Below, in pieces: positions 37,345-48,905 of a stretch of 64,000 nucleotides of DNA; the stretch's first letter is position 1, and each line of letters opens with the position of its first letter. The stretch is from Ligustrum vulgare (Eukaryota > Streptophyta > Magnoliopsida > Lamiales > Oleaceae), in assembly GCA_963555705.1 (NCBI GenBank), contig OY743190.1:22575491-22639490 (forward strand), in the 5' to 3' direction. The notes beneath the pieces were generated by a model. It saw nothing but the letters and a program-made list of their open reading frames with translations. It was not told the origin of the DNA and ran no database searches. The translations under genes were made by a program, and so were the position numbers.

Positions 37345-37977
37345 TGTGGTCCCTATAACCTCTTTACGTTTATATTTGCAAATTTTGAGAAATCAGAGAA
37401 CTCGTCGGACGACTCACACGACCTCTACTCCAACAAAAATTTTCTAGCATCTTAGGTACGCTCGGCCTATCCCGACCCCTCTAACTCTTTTATTATTTAT
37501 TATAGAAAAGTATGGCCAGACGTATGACAGTGGAAGACCTTAGGGAGGTAGAGGACCTAGATGAACCTTTAGAGGTCGAGCCATTAGGATTTTACGAGCC
37601 CCCACATGACTTTGATGAGGGTGAGTCTGACAATGGGGAGGAGGTCAAGGAGAACCCCAGGGTAGTGAGGGAACCTAGGAGGGCAGAGTTCGAGCTACCG
37701 ACCCATTACAACAAAATGAAGGAACACTTGGTCGAGGTAGACATGAGGAGATACGAATTAGTAGATAGGTATACTGTCAGGGTCCCGGACAGGGACGAAT
37801 ATTCTTATCATTGCCAGGAAGGGAAGATGGTTGTGTACCATGAGGCCTTGGTGGCCAGGCTTAGGTTTCCCCTGCACCATTTTTTTGTGGATTTCTTACT
37901 AATCGCGAGCATATTGCCCGCTCAGCTTGCTCCCAATGGGTGGAGAATCCTTGTATATTTTTCATATTATGTAGGAG

Positions 37978-39459
37978 TGATAAGTGTATTTTATACACTT
38001 ATTTGTATGTCTAAATTAGGATTAATTATTGTTGTTTAAGAATATTTACTATTTAATTTATGCTTATTTGTTTACTTTTCAGAAAATGTCCCAATTGAAG
38101 AAGAATGAAGCAATTAATGAAAAATGACACGATTAGATGTTAATTGGAGCTAAATTGGATAAGTGAGGAGTTTGTGACAACAACCGGGAAACATGCTTGG
38201 TGCCAAATTGACTAAATCAGAGGTTGGAGGACCTAATTGAATGAATTGAGAGCTTAAATGGGCAAATCAAGAAGAAGATAAAGTTTGGGGACTAAAGTAC
38301 AACAATTGGAAGTTGAGGACTGAAGGTGCAATTAAAAGTCAGGGACTAACTTGCACAGCCGGAAGAATGATGAAGTCGCGATCGCTGGTCACACACCAAG
38401 CGATCGCGAGAAGACTCAAAATTGTAACCCGAGAGTTTTAATGAAGTCCACGCGATCGCTAGGGTTGATACCACGCGATCGCGTGAGTATCCGGCTGGGC
38501 CAACTGTGGGCTTTTTCTCGCGATTTATATCAGACTATTCTCTTCTTGACCTAGGTTTTCTCCAAAACCTATATATACAACATAAGAGGCACGAGATCCA
38601 GACCTTTACCTCTCCATAGAACGAGCCACAACAGAGATTTTAATTAAAATTCTTGGAGATTCAAGCATCGCAGAGGGGCGTGAATTGAAGATACTTGAAG
38701 AATTGATAATTGGTGCAATCTTTCCATTCTTCTTTGTTATTTTCAATGAACGTTATATTTTATTGTTTTTATTATTTCATGATGATGTGTAACTAATATT
38801 AACGTTGGGATGAACGATGTAGCCTAGTTAATTATTTTAATGTCATATTCCTTGTTTTAACGCTTTAATGCATGTGTTGATTTATTATTGTGTTTAATGC
38901 GTGAATGAACTGGCCACTTATTCATGATTTCATGTGTTATTTCCATAATCCGAGAGGTGAGTTAATAACATAGATCGAGGTAATAAATCCGGTAATTGAA
39001 CGAGAGATAGAGATGTACTCTTGTAATTATTGCGGTCGTGTGTGAATTCTTGTGTGTAATGCATCTAGTTAAGGAATATTCGGACCCGCTGTAGAGATAC
39101 AAGGTTGACTTTTTTAGGTAGGATTGATTTAAACTCGACAGAGGAATCTCAATTTAAATTAGTGAATTCGACCGAACACACAAATAGGAAATAAAACTGG
39201 AATTGGAATTGATTTAATTAGCTAGGTGAAGTCGTGAATCCCAACTATTTTACAATCTTATTTGAAAACAAAACAATTCAACAATTCTTTTTAATTCATT
39301 AGTTACATTTCTTAATTCTAGATTTTTATTCTTAAAACGATTTTCATTTGTTCAAATAAAGTTAAGAACTGAAATATTTCGGTAATTAATAGCAGTCCTC
39401 GTGGGAACGATAATCCGGACTCTAAGGTCCACTTTATTACTTGATTACGATATCGTACA
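37978..39459 (+). mobile_element. Solo LTR inside the antisense gene, TSD AGGAG
   Basis: 1,482 bp from TGATAAGTG to CGTACA, flanked by AGGAG at 37973-37977 and 39460-39464. It belongs to the same LTR group as element A and the LTR at 62312, sharing the start and the blocks 'cataatccgagaggtgag' and 'gaattcttgtg'. TATA box tatatata lies near 38570. Four gcgatcgc dyads precede it. It inserted after the Tat element. Confidence 0.93.
38378..38482 (+). promoter_or_regulatory. Four GCGATCGC dyads, spacing 22-52-23
   Basis: Perfect gcgatcgc palindromes start at 38378, 38400, 38452 and 38475. The first two are extended by tggt and acca so that the pair forms a longer inverted repeat. The last ends about 88 bp upstream of the TATA box. 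Such CpG-rich words stand out in AT-rich DNA. Confidence 0.65.
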
Positions 39460-41219
39460 AGGAGTTTAGGAATAGAGCCCACTGTTAACCTTTGCAAATG
39501 TTTGTTAGAACTTAAGTACTTACCCCGATGCAACAGCTTTGTGTATCTGTGCAGGAAGGGTAGGTTCGAGGTTCCATGGGTTCCTTCCTCCATAAAGTAT
39601 TGGAAGGAAAGGTTTTTCTTTATCAAGCCCAAGGAGGGCGAAACCCTATTCTGGCCGACCTTCAGGAGACCCGATGTAGATAATTTTAATAGGATGGGTA
39701 ATCTGAGTGAGGAGGCCGTGACAGAACTTATGGCCGATGCTATCCAGGTGTGTGACTTTGGTTTGCTGGCTGAGGAAGCCAGTGACCTAGCAAATAGTGA
39801 CACTCTGGACTAGGCCGGACTTGACCTTCAGCCCGGTAGGGTTCGGCCTCTTAAATTACGTAACTAAAAATGCCCTTCTTTGCCTTTTGCTTATCTTTAT
39901 AGACTTTTCAGGGGGCCTTAACCTTCTTATCCTTGTTTCAGGAATGGCTTTTGACTCTGAAGTTCTGAAGCAGGCCGCACTTGCTAAGGCTCAAAATGCC
40001 CGGGCGAAGAGGACTATTGATGGAGTGACCAAGAGGCGCCCTCAAAAGAGGGGAAGAGCCGGCACTTCAAGCTCGGGACAAACATCCCGATCTCAAGAGG
40101 ATGTCCCGCCACCAAGGGAAGAAAGGCCACCCAGGGGTCGGGCACCTCCTCCTTCTGACTCCGAGCTTGAGGCCGACAACCCTTCTCTGGCCGACTGTAG
40201 GAGGAAGATGCAAGACTCCCTGCATCCAGACCTTATGAAAAAATATCAATATGAGATCGTTCTGGAGCGGGGAGTGGAACACATAATGAGCGCGGCTCTC
40301 CAGGTAGTTCTTTGAGATTTTGTGGCCATTCTTTAGCGAATATACATATTTACACAGAATATTTACGACTTATTCGCCCGATCTTCAGATGTTGAGCATT
40401 ACCCGGGGAGTTGCAAACCAAAGCATTGAGCGGGGTGAGACTGCGAGTCAACTAGTGCACTCCGTTCAATACGAAGCCACCCGGGCCAATGTTGTCGAGG
40501 AGGAGTTGTGTAAAGTTAAGGCAAACCTCGAGGCCGCTCTCCAAGAGCGGGACAATGCTCGAGCTGAAGCTAGCCGTTACGCAGGGGAGCTCGAGCAGGC
40601 TCGGGCACAGGAGATGCCCGAGCTAGACACGAGCCCTATGGCCGCCTTCCCCCTAGGTGCTGATGATCTCGACCTCAGCCCTTTTGAGGAGGAAGATGAC
40701 GCTGACTGTGAAGTGCTCGAGGAAGCAGAGGAGGGGTCTGGTGCCGAGGACTAAAGTAATTGTAAATTCTCATTGTAATGCCCGGGATATACCCCGTAGC
40801 CTTTGTAAAACTCTTTTAATGAATGAATTTGATTTTGTAAGCTTTTAGCCTTTAATTATTAAGTAGCTTTGATTCCATATCTTGATGATTATATGATCGG
40901 GTAACGACCGACCATCTATTGTAGTTACAACCACGGGTTAACATTTCGCAGTATCAAGATTTAGTTTGAGACAATTGTCTAGCGAGGCCGGGTGAGCCCG
41001 ATCCTTTCTAGTCGATTTTCTCAAAGATAGGATCACACTTTTTACTTGGCAAAATCACAAGAATTGTTTGATAAGGTCGAGTTATGCCGACCTGTAGGAT
41101 AAATTTGTCAATATGGAGTCGTGTCCATAACTTAGTAAAATGGATGTGGCTTTTACAAAGGTCGGTCAATGAGAGCCGGGGCTACCCCGACCTTTCTTAA
41201 TTTTGAATTTCTGATTTCG

Positions 41220-41752
41220 AAGTAATTTGCAACGTTTTGTCATGAGACACTGTAAATTATTTGATGGGAAATAATTTGTAACGCCTTGCCATGAGACCTT
41301 GTAAATTATCCGTGGAAGAATAATTTGTAAAGTCTTGCCATGAGACATTGTAAATTATTTGATGGGAAATAATTTGTAAAGTCATGTGAATGACCTTGTA
41401 AATTATTTGATGGAAAATAATTTGTAACGCCTTTGCCATGAGACCTTGTAAATTATCCGTGGAAGAATAATTTGTAAAGTCTTGCCATGAGATATTGTAA
41501 ATTATTTGATGGGAAATAATTTGTAACGCCTTGCCATGAGACCTTGTAAATTATCCATGGAAGAATAATTTGTAAAGTCTTACCATGAGACATTGTAAAT
41601 TATTTGATGGGAAATAATTTGTAACGCCTTGCCATGAGACCTTGTAAATTATCCGTGGAAGAATAATTTGTAAAGTCTTACCATAAGACATTGTAAATTA
41701 TTTGATGGGAAATAATTTGTAAAGTCATGTGAATGACCTTGTAAATTATTTC
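41220..41752 (-). repeat. 49-bp tandem repeat of the Tat element, about 11 copies
   Basis: The monomers start aataatttgtaa and contain cttgccatgaga. Two versions alternate (ending ccgtggaag or ttgatggga), giving a 98-bp higher-order unit, with shorter variants at about 41368 and 41708. Each monomer carries aataattt and aaattatt about 30 bp apart, so it can fold as a hairpin. The array sits between the end of pol and the antisense gene, where Tat/Ogre-group elements often carry tandem repeats. Confidence 0.9.
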
Positions 41753-42025
41753 GATATTTGATCTTTGTAGTGCTAATTCTTTGGAAGAAGTACTTTTATT
41801 AAAGGGGACTGAACGGTGGGTCTCGTTAAAACCTTATTCAGAAAAACCCATGGGAGAAAATCGGGACAAGGAAAAAGAGTACCCGTCCCTGACACTAAAA
41901 GACAAAACAATGGGCATGCAGGCCCGACCATAATATCCGATGATGGACGTACAAGTCCGAAAACAAAAATAAAAATGGGCGCGCAGGCCCGACCTTACTA
42001 GGACTAGGTATCAATAGAAATATGA

Positions 42026-45000
42026 TTACTTGTAGTACGGCTTCAAGTTCTCCACATACCATGGTCGAGGAAGAGGGTTTGAATCCATCGTGCGGAGGCT
42101 GTATGAGCCCTTGCCCGCCTTTCGAATGACTTCATAAGGTCCTTCCCAAATAGGCCCAAGTTTCCCTGGTTGATGACCGGCAGCCTCACTGCGGCGAAGG
42201 ACAAGATCTCCCATTCTGAATTCCCTTTTCTTTACTCGAATGTTGAACTTCTTAGACATGGCTTGTTGGTAAGCTGCTATTCTTAATGATGCATTTTCCC
42301 TGACTTCCTCTAGAAGATCCAGACTTTCTCTCTGTCCTTCGATGTGGTCGGAAACCCTGTGGCCATAGTACGGAAGCTTGGAATGGTTACTTCTACGGGG
42401 ACAGCGGCCTCCATCCCGAAGGCAAGCATGAATGGGGTTTCCCCTGTTGCCATTCTGAACCTGGTTCGGTTGGTCCAAAGTACTTCTGGGAGAAGATCGG
42501 GCCAATCTCCCTTGGCACTGCCGAGGCAAGTCTCCAAGTCTTGTAAGATGAGTCTGTTTGTAACTTCAGCTAACCCATTACTCTGTGGGTGCGAAACGGA
42601 GGTCAACCTGTGTTCTATCCCCAGATTCTTGCAGAATCGCTTGAAGACTTGGCACTCAAATTGTCGCCCATTATCTGTTATTAATGTCTTAGGAAGACCA
42701 AAACGGCAAACTATTGATTTCCACACAAATGCTTCCAACTTTTGTTCTGTGATCACGGCCAGCGGTTCGGCCTCCACCCACTTAGTGAAATATTCCACTG
42801 CAACTGCCAAGAACTTGACTTGACCCCGGGCTATAGGGAAAGGTCCGAGTATGTCGATTCCCCATTGGGCGAAAGGGTATGGGCACAATATTGAGGATAG
42901 TTCTTCCGCGGGTTGATGTAATTGGGCTGCGAATCTTTGGCACTTATCACAGGCTTTCACATAACTAAGAGCGTCTTTCTTCATGTTAGGCCAGTAGTAC
43001 CCGTATCTTATTAATTTCAGTGCTAGAGCTCTTGCTCTCTGGTGTCCTCCACAAATACCTTCGTGAACCTCGGCCATAGCAAGAGCTGCTCTTTTTGGAG
43101 TTAGGCATCGCAGATAGGGAAGTGTGAAGCTTCGGTGGAACAAGGTATTCTGCAGCAAGGTATACCTCGGGGCCCTTGCTTTGATTTTTCTGGCCTCTAC
43201 TTTACCATCTGGAAACCTTCCTGATGTTAGATATTCAATTATTGGATCCATCCAACTGGGCTCATGATCTGAAATATTCATGACGTCGGGTTGTTGTACT
43301 ATACTAGGCTTATGAAGAGTTCGTACAAACACGGTTCTCTCCAAGTGGTCTAGATTCGAAGAAGTAAGTCTTGACAAAGCATCTGCTTTGTGATTGGCGG
43401 ACCTTGGAATTTTGTCTATGCAGCAAGACTTGAACTTCCTTTGCAAGTCTAAGACCATCATCCTATAAGATGACATTTTCTCATCTTTTGCTTCAAAAGT
43501 GCCGTTTACTTGTTCTACCACCAATTGTGAATCACTTAGGACCTTGACGTGCTCAACCCCTAGATGTTGTGCTGCTTGAAGTCCAGCGACTATGGCCTCA
43601 TATTCTGCATCATTATTGGTTGCTGGGAAGTCAAACCGTATTGCACACTGAATTTCCATTGTGCCATCGTCTCTCTTTAATATTATTCCGGCCCCCGATC
43701 CCGCAGCATTCGATGCTCCATCTACTTGTAAGGTCCATGTGGCCTCTTCCCTGTCATGACCTATTGGCCCCCGAGGTCTTGGTGAGAGTTCGGCGACGAA
43801 GTCGGCCAAGACCTGTGCTTTGATAGAAGGTCGAGGTTTGAACTCGATATCATACTCTCCAAGCTCGATTGACCACTTGAGTAGACGGCCGGATACATCT
43901 GGTTTCTGTAAGATTTGCTTCAAGGGCTGATTTGTGAGGACAGTTACGGCATGGGCTTGAAAGTACGATCTTAACTTTCTTGCTGCTGTAACCAAGGCAA
44001 GTGCGAGCTGCTCCGCTAGTGTATATCGGGTTTCTGCGTCCAACATCATCTTACTGATGTAATATATCGGTTTTTGAATCTTCTCATCTTCTTTGACCAA
44101 AACGGCGCTCACCGCATGATCTGAAACTGCTAGATATAAGAACAGATTGTCCCCTGGATTCGGCTTTACCAGTATCGGAGGTGTTCCCAAGTACTCTTTC
44201 AACTTCTTGAAGGAGACCTCGCATTCCTCATCCCATCTGAAGTCCTTGTTTCCTCGAAGAGTTTTGAAGAAGGGAAAACATTTGTCCGCTGCCCTTGACA
44301 TAAATCTACCCAATGCTGCTACTCTTCCTGTTAACTTCTGCACTTCCCTGGTATTTCGGGGAGGTTCCATGGATGCTAGGGCTGGCATTTTATCTGGATT
44401 AGCTTCGATACCTCTCTGAGTGATCATGAATCCCAAGAACTTTCCCGAGCCTACTCCGAAGGCGCACTCTGCAGGATTTAGTTTCATCTGATGTTTTCTA
44501 AGTGTACTGAATATGTCCTCAAGGTCAGGAATGTGGTCTTTCTTTCTTGAGTTTTTTACGACCATATCATCAACGTAGACTTCAATATTAAGCCCGATGT
44601 GTCTTGAGAAGACCATGTTAACCAACCTTTGATAAGTAGCTCCCGCATTCTTCAACCCAAATGGCATGACCTTGTAGCAGTATATTCCTTCATCTGCCAT
44701 GAAGGAAGTTTTTTCCTGATCTTCCTGTGCCATTCGAATCTGATGATACCCCGAGAATGCGTCTAAGAAACTGTAAAGTTCGGATCCTGATGTGGAATCC
44801 ACCAACTTGTCGATCCTAGGAAGAGGATAACTGTCTTTTGGACATGCTCTATTCAAGTTTGTGAAGTCTATACAAACTCCCCACTTTCCATTTGGCTTCT
44901 TTACCAAGACCACATTGGCTAGCCACTCTGGATACTTCACCTCTTTGATGAATCCTGCTTTCAAGAGCTTATCTATTTCCTCTTTTATTATCTGTCTTCT

Positions 45001-46518
45001 TTCTGTGGCAAACTGTCTTCTTCGCTGTTTCACGGGCTTCTTGTCGGGCATGACGTTCAGCTTGTGTTCGACAAGCTCGGGATCTATCCCGGGCATATCT
45101 TCAACACTCCATGCAAATACATCGATATTATTCTTTAACCATTGTGACAACTCTTCCTTCATCATTTTGGGGAGCTCTTTCCCAATTGTGCTGCTCTTCC
45201 CTTCTGAGACATGAACCTCTTCCAACTCTTCCACTGGCGACATTCTTTCTTTGAGACGAAGTTCTATTGACATCAAATCTGTCTTATTTTTTCCAATGCA
45301 GTTGATATAGCAACTACTGGCTACCGATTGATTTCCCTGAATAGTTGCTATGCCTGTGGAAGTTGGGAACTTGATTGCCAGGTGATAAGTTGATACTATA
45401 GCTTTGAGGCTGTTCAAGAATGGCCTTCCCAAGATAGCATTGTAGGCCATAGGAGTTTTGACGACTTGGAACGGAGTCATCTTCGTTACACGCTTCTCTT
45501 CTGATCCTAGTGAAGTGGGAAGGTCAATTAGGCCTTCGGGTTTCACGGTTCCTCCTCCAAACCCAGTTAGGGGAGTAATGACCTGTCGAAGCCGGTCTTT
45601 GGGAAGTTGCATCTGATTGAAAGCTTCCAAGGAAAGAACGTTGGCTGAGCTCCCATTGTCAACTAGCACCCTCCTGACATCAAAATTGGCGATAGTTGCA
45701 CTGATAACAACATCATCGTCATGAGGATAAGAAATCCCTTCCATGTCAACATTGCTGAAGCTGATGCTGTCCGAGACCTCATGGTCATGACATCCCGACC
45801 TTTCTTCCCGATCACTCAGTGCACGGGCATGGTTCTTTCGTGCATTATTCGAATCACCTCCAGATTCTATTCCTCCGACGATAAAATTTATGATGCCAGC
45901 TGATCTGGTATTCTCTTCCCCTTTTCCATGCTCTTTATCGTCTCTCTTTATGTAGTGCCCCAGGAAGCCCCTTTTTATGAGGGCCTCTATCTCCTGTTTC
46001 AAAGTTCTGCACTCATACGTGGTATGACTCGGGCTCTTGTGAAAGTCACAATACTTATGTCGATTCTTTTCATCGACTTTCCCCTTAATAGGCTTGGGAC
46101 ATCGCAAATCTTCCCGTCTTTTGATTTCCATCAGAATGTGAGATCGTGGTGCGTTTAACGGAGTTAAACTCTGATGCCCATGACCATTCTCCCTATGGTT
46201 ATTTCGGGAAGAATTTTTCTCATCTTCCTGTCTTGATCTCTTACTCCCCTGCTTTGTTGATGGTGAAGACTGTGCTACTGTCCCATTCCCTTGATCCTGT
46301 GCCCGAACTGACAAAAGTGTTTCCTCCATGTTTATGTACTTTTCTGCTCTCCGAAGAAGTTCTGTTACATTTGAAGGTGGGCTTTTGGACAGGGACATTC
46401 TGAATTCCGGGCCTCAAATAGCCAAGGTAAGGGCTGAAATTGCTGATGATATATGAAGATCTGGAATCTGAAGTCTTTCAGCGTTAAAGCGAGTCATGAA
46501 CTCTCGCAGTGTCTCATT
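42026..46518 (-). pseudogene. Tat-lineage pol (protease, RT, two RNase H, integrase), with frameshift
   Basis: The main frame (46398-42310, 1,362 residues) is numbered from MSLSKSPP. C-terminal gag with a Cys/His knuckle variant KYCDFHKSPSHTTYEC lies at 115-130. Aspartic protease LVDNGSSANV is at 245-254. RT has CIDFTNLNRACPKD at 509 and YVDD at 608-611. RNase H spans about 752-865; a second RNase H starts LQVDGASNAAGSGAG at 890 and has DSQLVVEQ at 956. Integrase has H1112 and H1119 with CDKC at 1150-1153, then catalytic D in WGIDILG (1184), TDNGRQF (1241-1247) and NGLAEVTNR (Glu 1278). A one-base shift near 42350-42370 moves the C-terminus (ending VENLKPYYK at 42026) into another frame. Domains are otherwise complete, so it decayed recently. 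Confidence 0.92.
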
Positions 46519-47285
46519 CTAAGCTTGCTTTAACTGTGTGAGGGATGCGGCGGTCTTCTTGATTCTTTTGCTACTCGCAAAGAAAGTAGTGAACTTCTCA
46601 GTAAGATCTGCGAAGGAAGAGATGGACCCTGGAGGTATCATGGAAAACCAGTCTCGAGCTAAATTTGTCAAGGTTTGCGGGAAGGCCTTGCACAGAATCT
46701 GATCGGGAGCATTCTGCATGTCCATAACATCAATGTAGGTATTCAAGTGGTTGTTAGGATCCGTTGTTCCATCGTATTCCTTTATCCGAGGATATTTAAA
46801 TCGATCTGGCAAGGGAAAAGATGTTATTTCAGGAGTAAAGGGGGTTCTTCTCACGAATGGTGTCCGACCTGGGTGTTCTGTCATATTCCATCGGAAATTC
46901 CTTCCTGAATGATTCTTGAGAGCTCTTGTTGTGTCAAGTTGGCGGATCCTTCTGTCATGGGATGGGCACCCCTAATTCTCGGGGAGTGGTCAGCCATAGG
47001 ATTAGCTGGCTGAAGATCTTCCCTGGGAATCGTGCCAGGAGTGTTCGGGTCAGGTAGCGCTAGATGACTGTTATGTTGTTGAAGAGTTTGACGAAGTTCG
47101 CAGAGTTGTTGCTGAAGTTCGTTGAAATCTTCCCGACTAACAAGTTCATTTTCTGGAATGGCCTCTGGGTTTTGTTCTTCCCCAACATCTTCAAGAGGTG
47201 GAGGATTATCATCCTCAGCCGAGGTGTTGGCCGGAAGGGCTTGACCCGTGGATGCGGATGGACGGGCTTGACGTCTATTAACCAT
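46519..47285 (-). pseudogene. Tat-lineage gag, N-terminal and capsid part, broken
   Basis: The likely start is the ATG at 47285 (MVNRRQARPSAS), only 13 bases past the primer-binding site; an upstream in-frame Met lies inside the LTR and is less likely. Residues 1-134 are Pro/Gln-rich with a coiled-coil segment (REDFNELQQQLCELRQTLQQ) and end at 46881. The next block is shifted one base (46884-46519) and holds the capsid signature (YDGTTDPNNHLNTY, FPQTLTNLARDWF, FFASSKRIKKTAASLTQLKQ). It stops at a TAG (46521-46519) right before NETLREFMTRFNAE, which links to pol. One shift and one nonsense change separate this from an open gag. Confidence 0.85.
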
Positions 47286-47297
47286 GGCTAGTTGTAT

Positions 47298-47320
47298 CTC
47301 TTCCCACAGACAGCGCCAAT
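47298..47320 (-). promoter_or_regulatory. Primer-binding site of the Tat element
   Basis: The minus strand reads TTGGCGCTGTCTGTGGGAAG immediately next to the LTR end. This TTGGCGCCGTCTGTGGGAA-type sequence follows the 5' LTR in many plant Ty3/gypsy elements. Confidence 0.85.
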
Positions 47321-48036
47321 TGATGCTGTCAAAAATCCTAACCTTGACGTGGCAGGATCTGATGATATTCGATTGCTGGAAAAGATCAACGAGCTCGCCT
47401 TGGATGACCTGCAAAAAAGGCGAGGATTCTCCCCATCGCCCCTCCGGTGTGAGAATTAATTTTCTGGAAAAAGGTTGAGAGAATATTTAACTGGGAAAAC
47501 GTAAAGAATTGTGAATGAATAAATTGATATGAAAAGAACTGTATTTATAGGGCTGAAGAAGCCCATAACTTCATGTATTTAAGGAAGGAGTCCTTTTGTC
47601 ATAAACTTACCTTTTAAGAAGAATTCCATACTTATAAGGATTCAGTTTCCTTTTTGTAAAGGGTTTCCTTGTGGATCATGTATTGTCTTGAGGCTCAAGT
47701 ATATGACCCATTAGCGAGGCCCACTGATGAAAGAGGTTGGGAAGCCTACAAATACGGGCCACGAGTAGGCAAGAAACGATCTTATCTCCAACTGTCAAAA
47801 TGAAGTAGATCGGGATGACCCCGACCTTCATGAGACCGGGTATTTTAATGATGCACCATCGGTTATTGTTGAACAGTGAAGAGGTCGGCCATATGCCGAC
47901 CATGAAGCTTTCGGTAACAGGTCGGTCAAAGGAATTCCATAACCTCGAGAGGTCGGTCAAAGGAAGACCATGACCTCAACAGGTCGGGTCGTGGAATTCT
48001 CCGTAAATTTATGGAGTAGAAAAATAATACCGATCA
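47321..48036 (-). repeat. 5' LTR of the Tat element
   Basis: 716 bp, the partner of 36444-37162. TSD CATAT follows at 48037-48041. Confidence 0.92.
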
Positions 48037-48905
48037 CATATACATTGATCTCAAAACATTCGGAAAGATCCGTGTGTCTCCTTAAAATCGTCAAATTGAT
48101 TAATTTTTGAAGAAATATTTGAGCCATTCACTGACTGCAATGTCTTAATGACCTAATATTTTCATTGTTGTAGGACACTAAATAAGTCGCAACAGAATGC
48201 AAGTCTGCCAAAGTAAAATGACTGAGAGAAATACACTTCCAATCTTATCGAATGTCTGGTATAGATTTAGTGTATCCATTGATATCTAAATTGTCACCAT
48301 ATATAGGTCCAAGCTTTGATTCCATTCCTAGATTTTTATAATTAAGAGCATCTCCAACTGAGCTCTATTTTGAAGTTTTGCACCAATTTGAAGTAAACTT
48401 CTTCCTCCAACCCAGCGCTATTTTCGTCTGCAAATTGAAGTTTTGAACATATGGCGTCCCACTGTTCAGATGGCGTACCAATTTTTAACTTTTTTCCTTC
48501 CAATTTTGCCCTTTACTTTGTACATTAAAATTGTTTTTTCCTTCTATGTCCATGGATCATTTTTTTGTTATTATTTTGTTTGGTTAGAATTTATTTATAT
48601 TCTTTGTTAATAGTTATTATTTTTATTAACATAATGAACTAATTTAATCTAATATAAATAACAACTAATGATAATATTAAAATAAAATTGCTCATGATTA
48701 AAAATAAAAAGTTACGTACTTGATGAACATAAAATTACGAGACGATAACTAAAGATGACTTGATAAAATACGACAAGTAAATTACGAGAATTTAATAATC
48801 TAGTAAGTCATTTCTAGATCCTCCTAGACCATCAAAATATTAATTGAATGGAGTTGAGCTATTTTGAGAATCCTTACTTCTTTGCTTAGATCTCTTTTCC
48901 ATAAT

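Larger units (their letters stand above)
37512..40754 (+). pseudogene. Antisense accessory gene of the Tat element (putative gypsy-type domain)
   Basis: Three coding blocks run opposite to gag-pol. The first (37512-37977, resuming 39465-39812) is split by a solo LTR. It has an acidic N-terminus and then a domain resembling the 'putative gypsy type transposon' family (LRFPLHHFFVDFLL, AQLAPNGWR, then LGIEPTVNL, PSSIKYWKERFFFI). The second (39944-40302) is basic and Pro/Ser-rich (KRRPQKRGRAG). The third (40389-40754) is a coiled coil with an acidic tail. The last two are joined by an apparent intron (donor after 40302, acceptor TTCAG before 40389). Function is unknown; related antisense ORFs occur in Tat elements. 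One base seems missing at the solo-LTR junction. Confidence 0.6.
36444..48036 (-). mobile_element. Tat-lineage Ty3/gypsy LTR retrotransposon, TSD CATAT
   Basis: An 11.6 kb element has LTRs at 47321-48036 (5' in element sense) and 36444-37162 (3'). The duplication CATAT is exact (36439-36443 and 48037-48041). The primer-binding site, read on the minus strand, is TTGGCGCTGTCTGTGGGAAG (47319-47300). The purine tract GGGGGCCAA precedes the 3' LTR (37171-37163). Order in element sense: gag, PR, RT, RNase H, second RNase H, integrase, tandem repeats, then a gene on the opposite strand. The second RNase H and the antisense gene are hallmarks of the Tat/Grande/Ogre group. The polyprotein has a stop and two shifts, so this copy is defective. 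Confidence 0.93.

Noticed and set aside
42344..46403. Several plus-strand frames over the Tat pol
   Set aside because: They are shadows of the long minus-strand polyprotein.
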